64,000 nt of DNA, from positions 131,488,532 to 131,552,531 of the forward strand of contig NC_055996.1 in assembly GCF_018446385.1 (NCBI RefSeq), given 5' to 3'. The notes under the pieces were generated by a model that was not told the DNA's origin, made no database searches, and saw only the letters and a list, made by a program, of their open reading frames with translations. A program made the translations under genes and the position numbers. This stretch comes from Zingiber officinale. Taxonomy: Eukaryota; Streptophyta; Magnoliopsida; Zingiberales; Zingiberaceae. Shown one piece after another: positions 49,481 through 62,310 of this stretch. The stretch's first letter is position 1. The number at the start of each line of letters is the position of its first letter.

Positions 49481-50984
49481 GAGAAAGGAGCAGGCGTGTT
49501 GGTCCGCCGCCTCCGGTGGTCTAACTCCGATACCGGCTGACCATTCCAGTGCAACCCTCGCGTATACATGCCAGCGCCTCACACACAGGGACGTACGGGA
49601 CAACCGCCGCTCCTCCCCTCACTGCCGCTGACGCCATTGAGGAGGATCACCACCACCTCTAGTGGGTGTCGCTGTCTCCAGCGGGCGTCGCCGCCTCCGA
49701 CAGGCATCGCCGCTAGCAGCCGCTGCTGCCTCCGGCAGGCGTCGTCGCTAGCAGCCGCTGCCGCCTCCTCCCGCGGCCATCGCCGCCGCCCCCTCCCGGG
49801 CGAGCGCCGGCTCCAGCGGTTGTCGTTGTCTCCAGCGGACGTCGCCGCCTCTCGCGGGTGCCGCTGCCTCCGGTAGGCGTCGCCGCCAGCAGCCGCTGTC
49901 GCCTCCTCTCGCGGCCTCTCGCAGGCATCGCCGCCTCCGACAAGCGTTGTTGGCCGCTGCCGCCTCCTCCCGCAGCCATCGCCGCAGCCGTCCCGAGCGA
50001 GCGCCACCTCCAGCGAGAAACGTTGTCTCCAGCGGGCGCCCGTGGGCGTCGTCGTCTCCTGCGAGCGTCGCGGGCACTGCCTCCTCCAATAGTCGCCGCC
50101 ACTGTCGCCCCCAACGGCCGTCGTCGCCCTCCGGCCAGTCATCGCCTGAGTGTTTAGCTTTCGTATGATTTATCTATTTCGGCCCGCGAGCCGATAGGAT
50201 GTTCGGCCTGTGAGTCGATATGGTGTCCGACCAATCGATATGATTCCGGCCTTTGAGCCATTAATATGTTCTTGCTCCTTAGCTCCGTGGGATCTTCGGC
50301 TTGCATCATCCCCAGTTCTGCGTCGACTCAGTTCTCCATATAATTTGATCCCTCAGGCTATAGAAAGTCCCGCCCCCGCGGGCCAAGGTACAGGGAGGTT
50401 ATCGCTCCCCTTTTTATATATGATATTCATATTCATCATTATATTTCATATTAAAGGAAGCTAACTTTGGACAGCTTATCATCTCTGCCCGTTGCGACGG
50501 GCCAAACGTTACGACCAATTCATCAGTCCACCAAAGGGCGCCCCCCTCCTGCGGGACCAGGGTACGTCATGGTACTCATTCTTTTATTTATTTCATTGTT
50601 CTACTATTATTTTGTTGCTTATATATATTCGTGGGATCCGTCTCGAATATCGGGGTACTAGGGACCGAGGCAACTCGGTTGCTGACCGCAGGTACTGTTG
50701 ACCAAAGGACTTTTGATGATTTGGTCAACACAGAAGACAACTCACCATCTGAGTCATAGAGATGCGGTCAACATTCCAGACACATCACGCCGATAGTTCC
50801 GTCTTCTCATATTCTCGACATGATCATATCTTTTAGAATAATTTTCTTTTTCTATTTATGTATTTATGATTTAGGATTTCTGAGTTTAGTTATATAGGGT
50901 TTTATATTCTGTATTTCTACAATTTCTTGTTTTTTTTTTGATTGAATAAGATGGTTAATTTTGTCTTATTCTTAATTTGTACAC
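49481..50984. other. GC-rich trimer repeats and LTR-like DNA
   Basis: Bases about 49600-50130 are degenerate tandem GCC/GCCGCCTCC-type repeats (units around CGCCGCCTCC...GCAGCCGCTG) that open frames in every direction. Bases 50150-50800 resemble LTR leader sequence with GAGCCGATA and GGGACCAGGGTACG-like segments, but I could not assign a family. No host gene is supported. Confidence 0.5.
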
Positions 50985-51330
50985 CCTGATTTCACAATTC
51001 ATCTATCCATCTTAGTCTGATTGTCTTAGTACGAAATCCCAATTTCCATTTTTATAAGAGCATTTTAGCTAGTTCTTTATTTTTCACCTCAACTCCACGA
51101 CAGTTACTTATATACATAAATTTCAAACTGGTTTGACTTTGTTAACTCTTGTGCCTTATCTACTATAATCAGATCATCTATCTTGATTTGCTCTAAAGGC
51201 TGATTAACAAGAGGCGCCAAGTTCCATATTTGCAGTTAAAGCAACTATTCTCTTGTGCCTTAACCCTAAATTCCCATTTATAGGAGTAGAATAGCCTTAA
51301 TTTACCTAATACAACTGAGAAACGAAAAAT
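50985..51330. repeat. Duplicated block 1, right copy
   Basis: Partner of 25827-26240 in the same orientation, with small deletions. Lies directly next to duplicated block 2, whereas on the left the two blocks are about 950 bp apart. Confidence 0.85.
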
Positions 51331-51335
51331 CGATT

Positions 51336-51475
51336 TGTTTTTCTTTCCTTTTAAGATAACTCTGTGTACTAAGGTAACTCTGACTGAGTGCACATGAATT
51401 CTATCACAAAGGCAGGGAATTGATGAACAGTAACACCCTCGCGATTCAATGAGAGGCAGAAAATTGACCAAGAAA
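51336..51475. repeat. Duplicated block 2, right copy, 3' flank of the small gene
   Basis: Starts directly after the stop codon (51476) of the minus-strand small gene and so is its 3' untranslated or flanking DNA. Partner of 27190-27310. Confidence 0.85.
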
Positions 51476-52615
51476 CTAACATGTAAACAGACTAGGAAGG
51501 AGCTGAGGGGTCATGCAGTGCTGAGGCACCTGTTGGAATCCTTCCCCTCCCTCACTGTATCCAGTTGCTTGCCTCGTATCCTCGACTTGCATGGGCGTGA
51601 CTTCGGCGTCTTCAGCCTCCATCGGCTCAAGTGCGAACCCACTGAAAGCCATGGCAGCTTGGGATGGCGCCCATGGAACAATAGCTAAGGAGCTGGAGTC
51701 AGCTTCTGTCTCCTCTTCCTCCGCATGAAGCCTCTGGTTCCCCGGATTCAATACATGATCTGCGAAAATGCATCTGTTAGAGGAGACTTTTTCTGAAAGA
51801 AAGAAAAATCGATTCTTTCCTGGTGAAAGAGCGGATGTAAAAAAGGAATGGATGATTCTGAGCGATTACTTTTGAGACAGGGAATGAAGTGCGAGGCGAC
51901 ACGAAGAGAAAGATCTGTTGAACCAGGGGACAAGAATAGTGGTGATTCCACGGGCTTGTAAAGAACGATAGCTCTCTCCTCGTTGTAGGAAGGATATGGA
52001 GGTGAGTCATCCTCGTGAACAGATTCCCAACTCGGCATGACAATATCGCTAACACAAGAAACAGGGTCATCGAACGTCATGGCGGATGCTGTCTCAACCA
52101 ATCCCATGGTCGGTGGCAACTCACTGGCATCCTGCGGGAAAGTATAGGGGAAGATTGAGAACTTGAAAAAAAAATTTGATAAGAAGAACTTAAGATGCAC
52201 ATCTACGTTTTAGACAATTTGAAATCCAGTATTTATCTCATGGTCGATCAAACGTCAGAGAAATCGAGAAATTTCTCCCTGCATTTTTTACTTCTTGTTA
52301 AGCAAGAGTTGAGATTCTTAGGACGGATTTATACTCTAAACAGTCATTCTTTCGAGAAAGGGCGACATTGGGAAGCGCCGAATTGGGAAACAGGGACTGC
52401 AACGCGCAAAAGCTCTTCAAAATCCGCATCAAAATGTCACAAATTCGAGGGGTCAATCGCCACTAAGAAACAAGCGTCGACAAAGAAGGGGGAAACCATA
52501 AATCAGAATTCAGGGAGAGCAGCTTCCTTACCAATCTTCGTATCTTCCTCGCCGGTGACGAAAGCGAGAAATCCATAAACTCGTCGTACCCCTCTTCCAA
52601 CTCCTTGCGCTTCAT
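51476..52615 (-). CDS. Conserved plant protein with SLSSPARKIRRLD motif, function unknown
   Basis: Exons 52615-52532, 52131-51870 and 51759-51476; 630 nt, 209 residues, GT-AG introns, frame continuous. The N-terminus MKRKELEEGYDEFMDFSLSS is followed by PARKIRRLDASELPPTMG, a motif completed exactly across the first splice junction; it recurs in a family of uncharacterised plant proteins and contains a basic stretch that could be a nuclear localisation signal. The middle is acidic/proline-rich (EDDSPPYPSYNEERAIVLYK), and the C-terminus has EEEETEADSSSLAIVPWAP and VPQHCMTPQLLP. No enzymatic domain is visible. The start at 52615 was preferred over 52690 because the family begins near MKRK and the upstream residues look like leader sequence. 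It is head-to-head with SF3B1. Confidence 0.75.
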
Positions 52616-53103
52616 CTTGCCGCACCGGCGCTCCTCCTCGCCTCCGATCTCCGTCGAAATCCTAATCTTCCGGAGCCGAAGCCAACCCAATCAAACTTCC
52701 CAAAAAAAACGCTCACTCTCTCGCCGGTTCAACGCAGGGCCAGTGACACGGAGGCTCCCCCCGCCATAAATGGAATATAAGAGCGATGGGCGGATCGGTG
52801 GTGGGCCCATCGAATGATCTCTGGAAAGCTCCAGAACTCCGTAGAGGATTCGGTCTGTTGAAATGGGCCTGGGCTTCAGCAAATCGTTATGGATTAAATA
52901 ATTTAAATACCAAATCGATTCAGATTCGTACCTGATTGCGGTTGGTTGGTCTCGCGGAAGTCCCCAAATCGCGGCTTCTTATCAATCCAAAACCCTAGCG
53001 TCCCAAGGTGCGTCATTTCGTCTCCCGATCCCCCCCCTCGATTCCTCTCGATCTCTAGTCCTCGATCTTGATTTCGCTGTGTGTCGTTGGCAGGTGGACG
53101 ACG
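52616..53103. promoter_or_regulatory. Bidirectional promoter region between the small gene and SF3B1
   Basis: 488 bp between divergent start codons. Contains two TGGGCC/GGGCCCA site-II-like motifs (about 52803 and 52864), a telo-box AAACCCTA at 52990-52997, and a short SF3B1 leader intron (donor AAG|GTGCGT at 53008, acceptor TTGGCAG ending 53093). These motifs are typical of plant housekeeping promoters; shared control is inferred. Confidence 0.55.
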
Positions 53104-56100
53104 ATGGATAACTTGGATGCGGAGATCGCCAAGGCTCAAGAGGAACGACGGAAGATGGAAGATGTCGCCATGCTCACCTCCGTCACCTTCGACGCCGACC
53201 TTTATGGTGCGGGTCCTGACCGTTTCGAGGGCTACGAGCGCTCTATCGCTGTTAACGACGATGAGGAGGAGCAGGACGGTGACAGCCGCGAGCTAGCCCG
53301 TCGGATGGCCTCTTACACCGGCCCTAAGTCTCTTAAGGAGATCCCCAGGGCAGGGGCAGATGGCGACGAGGATTCTGGATTTAAGAAGCCCCAGAGGATC
53401 ATCGACCGGGAGGATGACTACCGGCGCCGGAGGCTTCAGAGGATCATTTCGCCTGATAGGAACGATCCGTTTGCTTCTGGGGAAGCTACGCCGGACCCTG
53501 CGGTTAGGACATATGCTGATGTGATGAGGGAACAGGCCTTGCAGCGGCAGAAGGAGGATATTTTGAAGGAGATAGCTAAGAAGAAGGAGGAGGAGAAGAG
53601 CAAGGCTGCTGCTGAGCCAGCCCCTGCAGCGCAAAAGAGGAGGAACAGGTGGGACCAGTCGCAGGAGCCTGATGACGGTCCAGTTAAGAAGGCAAAGCCC
53701 AGCTCGGTGTCTTCGGATTGGGATGCTCCCGATTCCACCCCTGGGATCGGGCGGTGGGATGCAACACCGACACCAGGGAGGGTTGCAGATGCGACACCCT
53801 CCGTCTCTCGCAGAAACAGATGGGATGAAACTCCTACACCCGGGAGACTTGCTGACGCTGATGCAACTCCTACCGCAGGTGGTGTCACCCCTGGTGCTAC
53901 GCCAGCTGGTATGACATGGGATGCTACCCCCAAGCTTTCTGGGCTTGCAACACCAACGCCTAAGCGCCAAAGATCGAGATGGGATGAGACTCCTGCTACA
54001 ATGGGCAGTGCCACACCATTACCGGGCGCTGCGACTCCTGCTGCTGCTTTCACCCCTGGTGTTACTCCTGTTGGCGGTGTTGATCTTGCGACTCCAACCC
54101 CTGGTGCAATAAACCTTCGAGGTGCCATGACTCCGGAACAGTTTAATCTGTTGCGGTGGGAAAGGGACATTGAAGAGAGAAATAGACCGTTGACAGATGA
54201 GGAGCTGGATGCTATGTTCCCACAGGAAGGGTACAAGATATTGAATCCGCCTGCATCCTATGTTCCGATCAGGACTCCCGCAAGGAAGCTCTTAGCTACT
54301 CCTACTCCAATGGGTACGCCACTTTATTCAATACCAGAAGAGAACCGTGGGCAACAGTTTGATGTCCCAAAGGAGGCACCTGGGGGTTTGCCGTTCATGA
54401 AACAAGAGGATTACCAATACTTTGGGGCTCTACTGAATGAAGAAGAGGAGGAACAGCTTTCTCCTGAAGAGCAGAAGGAAAGAAAGATCATGAAGCTATT
54501 GCTGAAGGTGAAGAATGGTACTCCACCACAGAGGAAAACAGCCTTGCGACAACTTACGGATAAGGCTAGAGAGTTTGGAGCTGGTCCACTGTTCAACAAG
54601 ATCCTGCCTTTGCTCATGCAGCCAACTCTTGAAGATCAAGAGCGCCATCTTTTGGTAAAAGTTATTGACAGGGTTCTATATAAGTTGGATGAGCTGGTCA
54701 GGCCCTTTGTTCATAAGATTCTTGTGGTTATAGAGCCTCTTCTAATTGATGAGGATTATTATGCCCGTGCTGAAGGAAGAGAGATAATCTCCAACCTCAG
54801 TAAAGCAGCTGGTCTTGCAACTATGATTGCTGCCATGAGGCCTGATATTGATAACATTGATGAGTATGTGAGGAATACGACAGCACGAGCTTTCAGTGTG
54901 GTGGCGTCTGCTTTGGGAATTCCTGCTTTGTTACCATTTCTGAAGGCTGTTTGTCAGAGTAAGAAATCTTGGCAAGCACGGCACACTGGGATTAAGATTG
55001 TCCAGCAGATTGCTATTCTCATGGGATGTGCTGTGTTGCCACATCTTAGGTCTCTAGTGGAAATTATAGAGCATGGTCTTAGTGATGAGAACCAAAAAGT
55101 GAGAACCATTACTGCCTTGTCACTAGCAGCACTTGCAGAAGCATCTGCTCCATATGGTATTGAAAGCTTTGATTCAGTGTTGAAACCTTTATGGAAGGGT
55201 ATCAGATCTCATCGTGGAAAGGTTCTTGCTGCCTTCCTGAAGGCAATTGGTTTTATTATCCCTCTGATGGATGCTGTTTATGCAAGTTACTATACTAAAG
55301 AAGTCATGATTATCCTTATCCGTGAGTTCCAATCACCTGATGAAGAAATGAAGAAGATTGTGCTAAAAGTTGTCAAGCAGTGTGTCAGTACAGAAGGGGT
55401 AGAGGCTGACTATATCCGCAATGATATTCTTCCTGAGTTTTTCAGGAATTTCTGGGTTAGGAGGATGGCACTTGACCGCAGGAACTACAAGCAGCTTGTG
55501 GAGACAACTGTAGAAATTGCAAATAAGGTTGGTGTGGCAGATATTGTAGGAAGGATAGTGGAGGATCTCAAAGATGAGAGCGAACCTTATAGGCGTATGG
55601 TGATGGAGACAATTGAAAAGGTGGTGGCTAACCTAGGAGCATCAGATATTGATGCTAGATTAGAAGAACTTCTTATAGATGGGATCTTGTATGCCTTCCA
55701 GGAGCAGACGAGTGATGATGCAAATGTTATGCTTAATGGATTTGGTGCAGTGGTTAATGCTTTAGGCCAGAAGGTCAAGCCTTATCTTCCCCAGATTTGT
55801 GGTACCATAAAGTGGCGTTTGAACAACAAGAGTGCCAAAGTTAGGCAGCAAGCTGCAGACCTGATATCACGGATTGCCATTATCATGAAGCAGTGCAAGG
55901 AAGAGCAACTGATGGGTCATCTGGGTGTTGTCCTGTATGAGTATCTGGGAGAAGAATACCCTGAAGTCTTAGGTTCCATCCTGGGAGCACTTAAAGCTAT
56001 AGTCAATGTCATTGGTATGACTAAGATGACACCACCTATTAAGGACCTACTTCCTCGTCTGACACCAATCTTGAAGAACAGACATGAGAAGGTGCAGGAG

Positions 56101-56916
56101 AATTGCATTGACCTTGTTGGCAGAATTGCAGATCGAGGAGCAGAATTTGTGCCAGCTAGGGAGTGGATGAGGATTTGTTTTGAGCTTCTTGAGATGTTGA
56201 AGGCTCACAAGAAGGGGATCAGAAGAGCTACTGTTAACACTTTTGGTTATATTGCCAAGGCAATTGGGCCACAAGATGTTCTTGCAACACTTTTGAACAA
56301 TTTGAAAGTGCAGGAGCGTCAAAATCGTGTATGCACTACCGTGGCTATTGCAATAGTTGCTGAAACATGCTCTCCTTTTACTGTTCTGCCAGCTCTTATG
56401 AATGAGTACCGTGTTCCTGAGTTGAATGTACAGAATGGTGTTCTTAAATCTCTCTCATTCCTCTTTGAGTACATAGGTGAGATGGGTAAAGACTATATAT
56501 ATGCTGTTACACCACTGTTGGAGGATGCTTTGATGGACAGGGATCTGGTTCATCGTCAGACTGCTGCATCTGCTGTTAAGCACATGGCTTTGGGAGTTGC
56601 TGGTTTGGGTTGTGAGGATGCACTTGTTCATTTGCTTAATTATGTCTGGCCCAACATTTTTGAGACTTCTCCTCATGTTATTAATGCTGTAATGGAAGCT
56701 GTTGAAGGGATGAGAGTTGCACTTGGTGCAGCTGTTATTCTGAATTATTGCCTTCAGGGCTTATTTCACCCTGCAAGGAAAGTTAGGGAGGTCTACTGGA
56801 AAATCTACAATTCACTTTACATTGGATCCCAAGATGCTTTAGTAGCTGCTTATCCCACACTAGAAGATGACGGAAATAATTTGTATAGCCGACCAGAACT
56901 TGCAATGTTTGTCTGA
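53104..56916 (+). CDS. SF3B1: Splicing factor 3B subunit 1 (SF3B1/SAP155)
   Basis: Core U2 snRNP protein that clamps the branch-site duplex during spliceosome assembly in the nucleus. A single open frame of 1270 residues, matching the usual plant length. The start at 53104 ([20 protein letters not shown]) fits the family N-terminus; the in-frame ATG at 53068 lies inside the leader intron. N-terminal third: acidic and basic segments, then T/P-rich repeats with [10 protein letters not shown]-type motifs (U2AF-homology ligand and phosphorylation sites), followed by the p14-binding region ([20 protein letters not shown]). From about residue 440 to the end are HEAT repeats, nearly identical to animal SF3B1, including [28 protein letters not shown] (the lysine equivalent to human K700 is kept) and [17 protein letters not shown]. 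The coding region has no intron in this window. Confidence 0.97.
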   Translation: MDNLDAEIAKAQEERRKMEDVAMLTSVTFDADLYGAGPDRFEGYERSIAVNDDEEEQDGDSRELARRMASYTGPKSLKEIPRAGADGDEDSGFKKPQRIIDREDDYRRRRLQRIISPDRNDPFASGEATPDPAVRTYADVMREQALQRQKEDILKEIAKKKEEEKSKAAAEPAPAAQKRRNRWDQSQEPDDGPVKKAKPSSVSSDWDAPDSTPGIGRWDATPTPGRVADATPSVSRRNRWDETPTPGRLADADATPTAGGVTPGATPAGMTWDATPKLSGLATPTPKRQRSRWDETPATMGSATPLPGAATPAAAFTPGVTPVGGVDLATPTPGAINLRGAMTPEQFNLLRWERDIEERNRPLTDEELDAMFPQEGYKILNPPASYVPIRTPARKLLATPTPMGTPLYSIPEENRGQQFDVPKEAPGGLPFMKQEDYQYFGALLNEEEEEQLSPEEQKERKIMKLLLKVKNGTPPQRKTALRQLTDKAREFGAGPLFNKILPLLMQPTLEDQERHLLVKVIDRVLYKLDELVRPFVHKILVVIEPLLIDEDYYARAEGREIISNLSKAAGLATMIAAMRPDIDNIDEYVRNTTARAFSVVASALGIPALLPFLKAVCQSKKSWQARHTGIKIVQQIAILMGCAVLPHLRSLVEIIEHGLSDENQKVRTITALSLAALAEASAPYGIESFDSVLKPLWKGIRSHRGKVLAAFLKAIGFIIPLMDAVYASYYTKEVMIILIREFQSPDEEMKKIVLKVVKQCVSTEGVEADYIRNDILPEFFRNFWVRRMALDRRNYKQLVETTVEIANKVGVADIVGRIVEDLKDESEPYRRMVMETIEKVVANLGASDIDARLEELLIDGILYAFQEQTSDDANVMLNGFGAVVNALGQKVKPYLPQICGTIKWRLNNKSAKVRQQAADLISRIAIIMKQCKEEQLMGHLGVVLYEYLGEEYPEVLGSILGALKAIVNVIGMTKMTPPIKDLLPRLTPILKNRHEKVQENCIDLVGRIADRGAEFVPAREWMRICFELLEMLKAHKKGIRRATVNTFGYIAKAIGPQDVLATLLNNLKVQERQNRVCTTVAIAIVAETCSPFTVLPALMNEYRVPELNVQNGVLKSLSFLFEYIGEMGKDYIYAVTPLLEDALMDRDLVHRQTAASAVKHMALGVAGLGCEDALVHLLNYVWPNIFETSPHVINAVMEAVEGMRVALGAAVILNYCLQGLFHPARKVREVYWKIYNSLYIGSQDALVAAYPTLEDDGNNLYSRPELAMFV

Positions 56917-58982
56917 ATGATATCTACATCCATGTGCCTATGGTCTGCTGCTGCTGATTTGTGATCATGTAGGTTTGTAACTTGTTTCTCATTTGGTCCT
57001 TTCTAATAATTATATTTCTGAATTATAAATTCTACAATGATGTTTCTCATGTTGCTGCATCATTTGAAGGTAATGCTAGAAAGTAACTTCTTTTTTTGTT
57101 ATTGCTTCATTTTCCAATTAAAAACATGCTTTATGTACAGACTGGCATACTAGCTTACAACATAATTTCTAGTTTTGATGTCTCTTTATAACTAGGTGCT
57201 TTGGGGTGTTCCTATTTGGCAAATTATTTGTTCTTGTCAACTAAGGATAGATTTTTTTTTTTTTTAATTTTTATTTTCTTCCTTAGCCACCTGATCGTGG
57301 TCTTTGTTGATGTCATTCATTGATTGTGGTGTATAGATGGATATTTTCTTAAGAAGTTTATGCTTTATAATCATTGAACATAAATTTATGAGGTTTTTGA
57401 ATAATTTTTGTTTTGTTCTATGCTACTGTCCTTTAACATCACTTAACATTTTACCAAGATCTGTGTTTTATACTGTTTGTATATTATTGAAAAATGGATT
57501 AATTGAGGATCATATCATGGCTGCCCATAGCAGTATTGATATTGAACATTCCAATGTCATATCATGGATGTCCATATCAGTGTTGATATTGAACCTTCCA
57601 ATATCTGTTTTTTTGGATCAGTAGGATTGGAGGGGACTGAAATTCAAAACAAGTTTATTTAATGAATGGGAACGAAAAGGAATTTGAAAAATCTCTAAGA
57701 ATGATGGAACTTTGTATTATATTATCAGATTCTTAACTATGAATGACAATATATTTATGATCTCTCTCATATGTCAGTATGCTCTAATGTTTTAATTAAT
57801 GTTATTATCATGTCTAATATTTTAATGTTATGCTATATTTCTAATATTGATAGTTATTGATATCATGTCTAATAATTTTTAATGATATTGTCGTTTTCTT
57901 TATTTTTTTATTTTATAATCTAGGTGTTTGGGCTCCTCCCAATTAATCTGGAGCTAGACGGTCACTTATCGAGTAAATCCGGAGCATTGTTTATGCACAT
58001 TAAGGTTGATCTTCAGAATATTCATCTCTATTGAGATTCGAATCGTAATCCTTTTATTTGTTCATCCAAGTGCTTGTCATTGTTGGGTCTTCTTTCCGTG
58101 CTAAGGGGTTAATAGCATTGTTTTCATCTGACTATTGTCCTTTTTTTATTGTTTTCTTGCATAGTGTATTTGGGATTATACTAACCTCCTAATTTTCACC
58201 TTTGTAGGACGCTAAACTGCCTTCAAGAGCTTGGGACGGGAGGACACTCGAACTCATGACTAATGAGTACATTTTAGTCAATTTCGACTTTTTGACGCAC
58301 CAGTAATACTGCTATGATGTGTATTTTTGTTATTTTTCAAGAGAGTAAACTTGTACGTGAAAGAAGATTTCCACACCAAACTTTGGTTATCAGCTATTGC
58401 CTGTTTGAAGTAAATTCTATATTATTATTACAGTAAACATGTAGTTTCGATTACCTGAATTTGTTTTGTATGGATCTTAGTGAAATTTCTTTGTATGGAT
58501 CTTAGTGAAATTTCGCTAGCTTCATCTGTACCGATTACTTTCACCAGCAAGATAAGCTTTGCGATTAACATCTTTAATTATATGTTTAGCTTGTCGTAAA
58601 AGCATGAAAACTGACAGGCTAAACTTTTTATCTTCAAAACTTTGAAGAGCGTAGCTTGTATATTAAAAGTTCTTTCTCCCATGTACTCTACAAGTAAATC
58701 AAATCAAATGAGGTTACAACAGCGTGCAAACATATATATCAAAACATTTGAACTAGATTTGAGCTGCCAATCAACCACTTAGAATAGCATGTGGTACCTA
58801 CCATCTCTTAAACTTGGTAAGCAAGTGCAGAGGAATGAGCATCTCATACAATATCGACAATTGAGAGAGATGCTACTTCAGTAGTAGACATCGTCTACCT
58901 GTACATAGTAAAGGTCAGGTAGCGATAGTTCATACTCTCAACAGAGATCCAGAGAAGAAAAGAAAATCTAAATGTTCATCAG
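56917..58982. other. 3' flank of SF3B1 and intergenic DNA
   Basis: AT-rich. Contains a two-copy tandem repeat of about 47 bp near 57512-57605 (ATATCATGG...CCAATRTC) and a two-copy 24-bp repeat near 58466-58514 (TTTGTATGGATCTTAGTGAA). Bases about 57925-58305 are more balanced and may be a decayed short retroelement, but I could not assign them. No gene is supported. Confidence 0.5.
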
Positions 58983-61731
58983 TCAACATGGAAAGAGGAG
59001 TGGAGAAACATCTCTGCATAATTTATTGTCTGAAAGAACAAGCTTGCTCATCTTTTCTTCGCACCATAACAGCTGCTCCTTGCTGAGATGCGCCATCCTG
59101 AGAACCCTTGATATGACTTTGATGTCTATTAGCGCGAATAGCAACTCCACTTCTTCCTTGGTTGAGGGCCAAGCTTTCTTCCTCCATGCTCTCTTCCTTT
59201 TAAACAGCTCCTTTACTTTCATCTCCTTCTGCATTGACAGGAGTCGTTTACCAAATTACTGTATGCAGCGCAATCGAGAAGGATACATGAGATTAGATGG
59301 ATGTATGGAAATCCCAGCTTCTTAATCTACCATAACTAAATATGGTGGCGTACAAATACTAAAATATGCCAAACAGCCAAAAGAGAGTTTTAGTTTGCGA
59401 AGAATGGCATACATGTAACTTGAGAATTAAAATTAACCATGGTGACATAGCATATAGCATATGCTATCACACATGCAAATTGTAGATGTGGAAGGCAATT
59501 CATGTTCTACGGCTTGATTTGTTGGGGAAAAAACTCTACTAATATACTTGGAGCTGGCAAACTCAGAATGCATCATGGAGAGCCTCTACTTGATCAGCAA
59601 CTGAGACGAATGGAAGCATTAGAGGTAGATAGGCATGCTAAAATGCTTTTTTATGAATCAGTAGTAGAGAGGCTGGAAAGAAAACATGATCGCTGACATT
59701 TTGCACTTGAAAAGTTCAATAGTTCAGGGTTTTTTTGGCTAAAGAATCTTCTTCATCTGGCATACCTTTTCAAGTGAAGCTCGAACTTGTTGAAGGGAGC
59801 CTCGAGGGCTATGAGCCCAAAAGAAACTGCTAGTTTTTTTCTTGTCTATATTCAGAAAGTGGAGGAATGTTAAGATTGAATCCCCAATTATCTTAATGAG
59901 TTCGGTAGCCAGAACTGGCTCATCCAAATAATCATCCACATTTTCTCTCTTTTCCAAACCTGAAAAAAAATAAGAACAAACCAGTCAATAGAAAAGGTTA
60001 CAGTTTGATTTGTGATTTCATGTGATGTTTTTTATATTATGAAAACACAATAAATAGCAAAAGACCCCTATTATACAACTTGGACACTCAAATATTCAAG
60101 TCGAGGATAATTTTATGAAGTTTGCTAGCTGATACTCATCCAGCTAAGTGAATCAGAGAAATATGGATGCAACTTAACAAAATAGAAGGGCAAATGTTAC
60201 ATTAGAACCAACATGTCATACACATGGTAGAATTATTCTTAAATCTGATGTCGTAATAAAACAGTGGAATGAAAATAAATCTTCTGACGGGCTACATTGC
60301 CTGACTGAACTAACCATGGTAAGTCATGCATATAGTATTTGTCACTGAACTAGCAAAGCAGATCACATAAGTGATGACTTTAATAGAAAAAGGCATAAAA
60401 TACTTTGATCATCAGTTATGTGTTACCTAGGAAATTTGGGACTTGAAGAAACTTAGATTGCAGACTCCGAGAGTTGGCATAAATATCCACTCTGGATCCT
60501 TGGTCGAAAGGCTCATTCTCAACAAATCTCTGCAATAATACCTGGAACTGCTGAAATGCTTGTGCTGCATAGCCATAGGAGCCAAAATGCTCAGACTGCA
60601 TCAATATCCTCTGGTTGAGTTGCAAGTACTGACAATGAAGTGCTTCCCAACTTAAAGAGACTTGAGCAACATAGGCAGCTTCTAAATTTTGGCACGGATC
60701 GTCTTGATCCAGTTGCTGCAGGTACTCACATTCCTTTGTATGTTCATCTTGCCTCTTTAAGGAGATGTTGCGGAGGCCCAAAGCTATTTCCTTTGACGTA
60801 GGTCTTCGAGACTGGTTTGGCATGCCCAAAGATTCTGAAACAACATGTATTTATAAACATAGTTCAATGTAAATGTAGAGAAATTCACAACAGCATCGAA
60901 GTGTCATCATAATATGTGATTGTATATCGAGGGAAACCAATAACAGCTACTTAAAGATTTATCAAATCAAATTTAACTACAAAATTTGATATCTGCAAAA
61001 AACGTAAACTGAGTTTAAGGTTCAAAGTTTTATTAAGTTCCCCATTGAATATTCATGGAGAATATGGTCTGTTGGAACAAGTGAATGAGCTCAATTATAT
61101 GATCAACCAATCAGATAGAAGTAGATCTTGCAAAATAACATTAAAATTTAGTCTAGAGAGTGTAAGAATCCAGAGTCAATTCAGCATTAGCTAATGCCAT
61201 ACCAGCTTCTTTGAGATGTTCGGCGATGCATTTGTCGAAGAACAGCATCCTTTGAGTGTACTCATCGTGCATTTTATCAAACCCATAGTTTGGATAAGCA
61301 TCACCCATGTCCGACTCCCTCCACCCACTCGAGCTACTCTCCTCCTCTTCTTCTTCTTCCTCTTCCTCCGGGCACTCTTCTTCCGGTATAAGAACCAAGA
61401 AGCCGTTCTTCCTCAGCTGCTCCAGCCGCCGCTTCACCTCATTCGTGATGAAATCATCGTCGTCCTCACCCTCGTCCCCGTCCGAAGCAGGACCAGCGGC
61501 AGAGGTAGGCTTCGGCATTGCGTCCAACGTCTCTTCTTTTGACTCCGACGACCGATCACACTCGTGATCCGGATCTTCTCTCCCCGTGAGCTTACCAAAG
61601 CGAGGAAGGGAAAATCTTCTCGCTTTAAGGAATTCCATTGAATCCCCCTCAAGAAGACGGAAGATCGTCAAAAGAAAATAGCTTCCGAAACTACAACCCA
61701 ACAAGATCCCTTCTTTTCTCCCGGAAAACAC
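58983..61731 (-). CDS. DUF1666 family protein
   Basis: Exons 61731-61203, 60834-60427, 59959-59766 and 59228-58983; 1377 nt, 458 residues, all GT-AG and in frame. The N-terminus has a hydrophobic stretch (ILLGCSFGSYFLLTIF) that may be a membrane anchor, then an acidic region with an eleven-glutamate run. The DUF1666 domain follows: AQVSLSWEALHCQYLQLNQRI, LQRFVENEPFDQGSRVDIYA, LQSKFLQVPNFLG, and the late DIKVISRVLRMAHLSKEQLLWC with the family ending LLFPC. DUF1666 proteins are plant-specific; some were annotated as ribosomal protein L34Ae-like, without firm function. The LEKKEMKVKEL join across the last intron fits the family. Confidence 0.88.
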
Positions 61732-62310
61732 TAAAAAAAACTTCTAAAGAGAATATTCAAAAAAAAAAAAACAGACAGCGACAGCAGCAAGAGGAGGCGG
61801 TGGTCGCCCGCGACAGCAGGATCGGCGGCGAGATCGCAGAGGTTGAGATTGACGAGTGCTACGAAGTCTAGATCCACGGCATTTGAGGAGGAGGAGGAGG
61901 AGGAGGCAGCGCTGGAATGGCGAGCCGCTCCGGCACGCGGAGGCGAGGAGAGAGGACCAATAACCGTACGCTTTGGATACACCGCCGATTAAAGGAACGG
62001 AGGGGTTTTATTTTCTTTTTCTATATTTTTTTATTTAGGAATAAAGCCGATGAGCGCGGATTTCGAAAGCGAGGAAGAACCAAACGGAATGGTCTTTAAT
62101 GGCTCCTTTCAGTCAACGCTATTTTTAAAATTTTAAATTAATTTTTAAAATATCTATTTAATAATAATAATAATAATCATGGCCACAGGGAAATCTTTCA
62201 AACATCTCTTCCCAATTCATCCTACATTCTAAATCTTTATCATCTGAGAGAGCAAAATCCTTGCCCACCAGTTTCATCTCATCTTTGTCTGATTGCTCGA
62301 ATCATGCTCT
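61732..62310. other. Upstream region of the DUF1666 gene
   Basis: Carries the leader with a GGA trimer run (about 61886-61907), then AT-rich DNA with an ATA/AAT repeat near 62157-62177. Likely promoter of the DUF1666 gene and 3' flank of the thaumatin-like gene. No other gene seen. Confidence 0.5.

Noticed and set aside
49568-50168. Long open frames on both strands rich in Arg/Ala/Gly
   Set aside because: They arise from degenerate GCC-type trimer repeats that are open in most frames; no domain and no splice context.
53293-54236. Minus-strand frames of 225-266 codons within SF3B1
   Set aside because: Shadows of the T/P-rich repeat region of the conserved SF3B1 coding sequence.
57337-57624. 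A 95-codon frame downstream of SF3B1
   Set aside because: AT-rich, overlaps a small tandem repeat, no recognisable motif.
59502-59696. A 64-codon plus-strand frame in the last DUF1666 intron
   Set aside because: No homology recognised and no splice or promoter context; probably chance.
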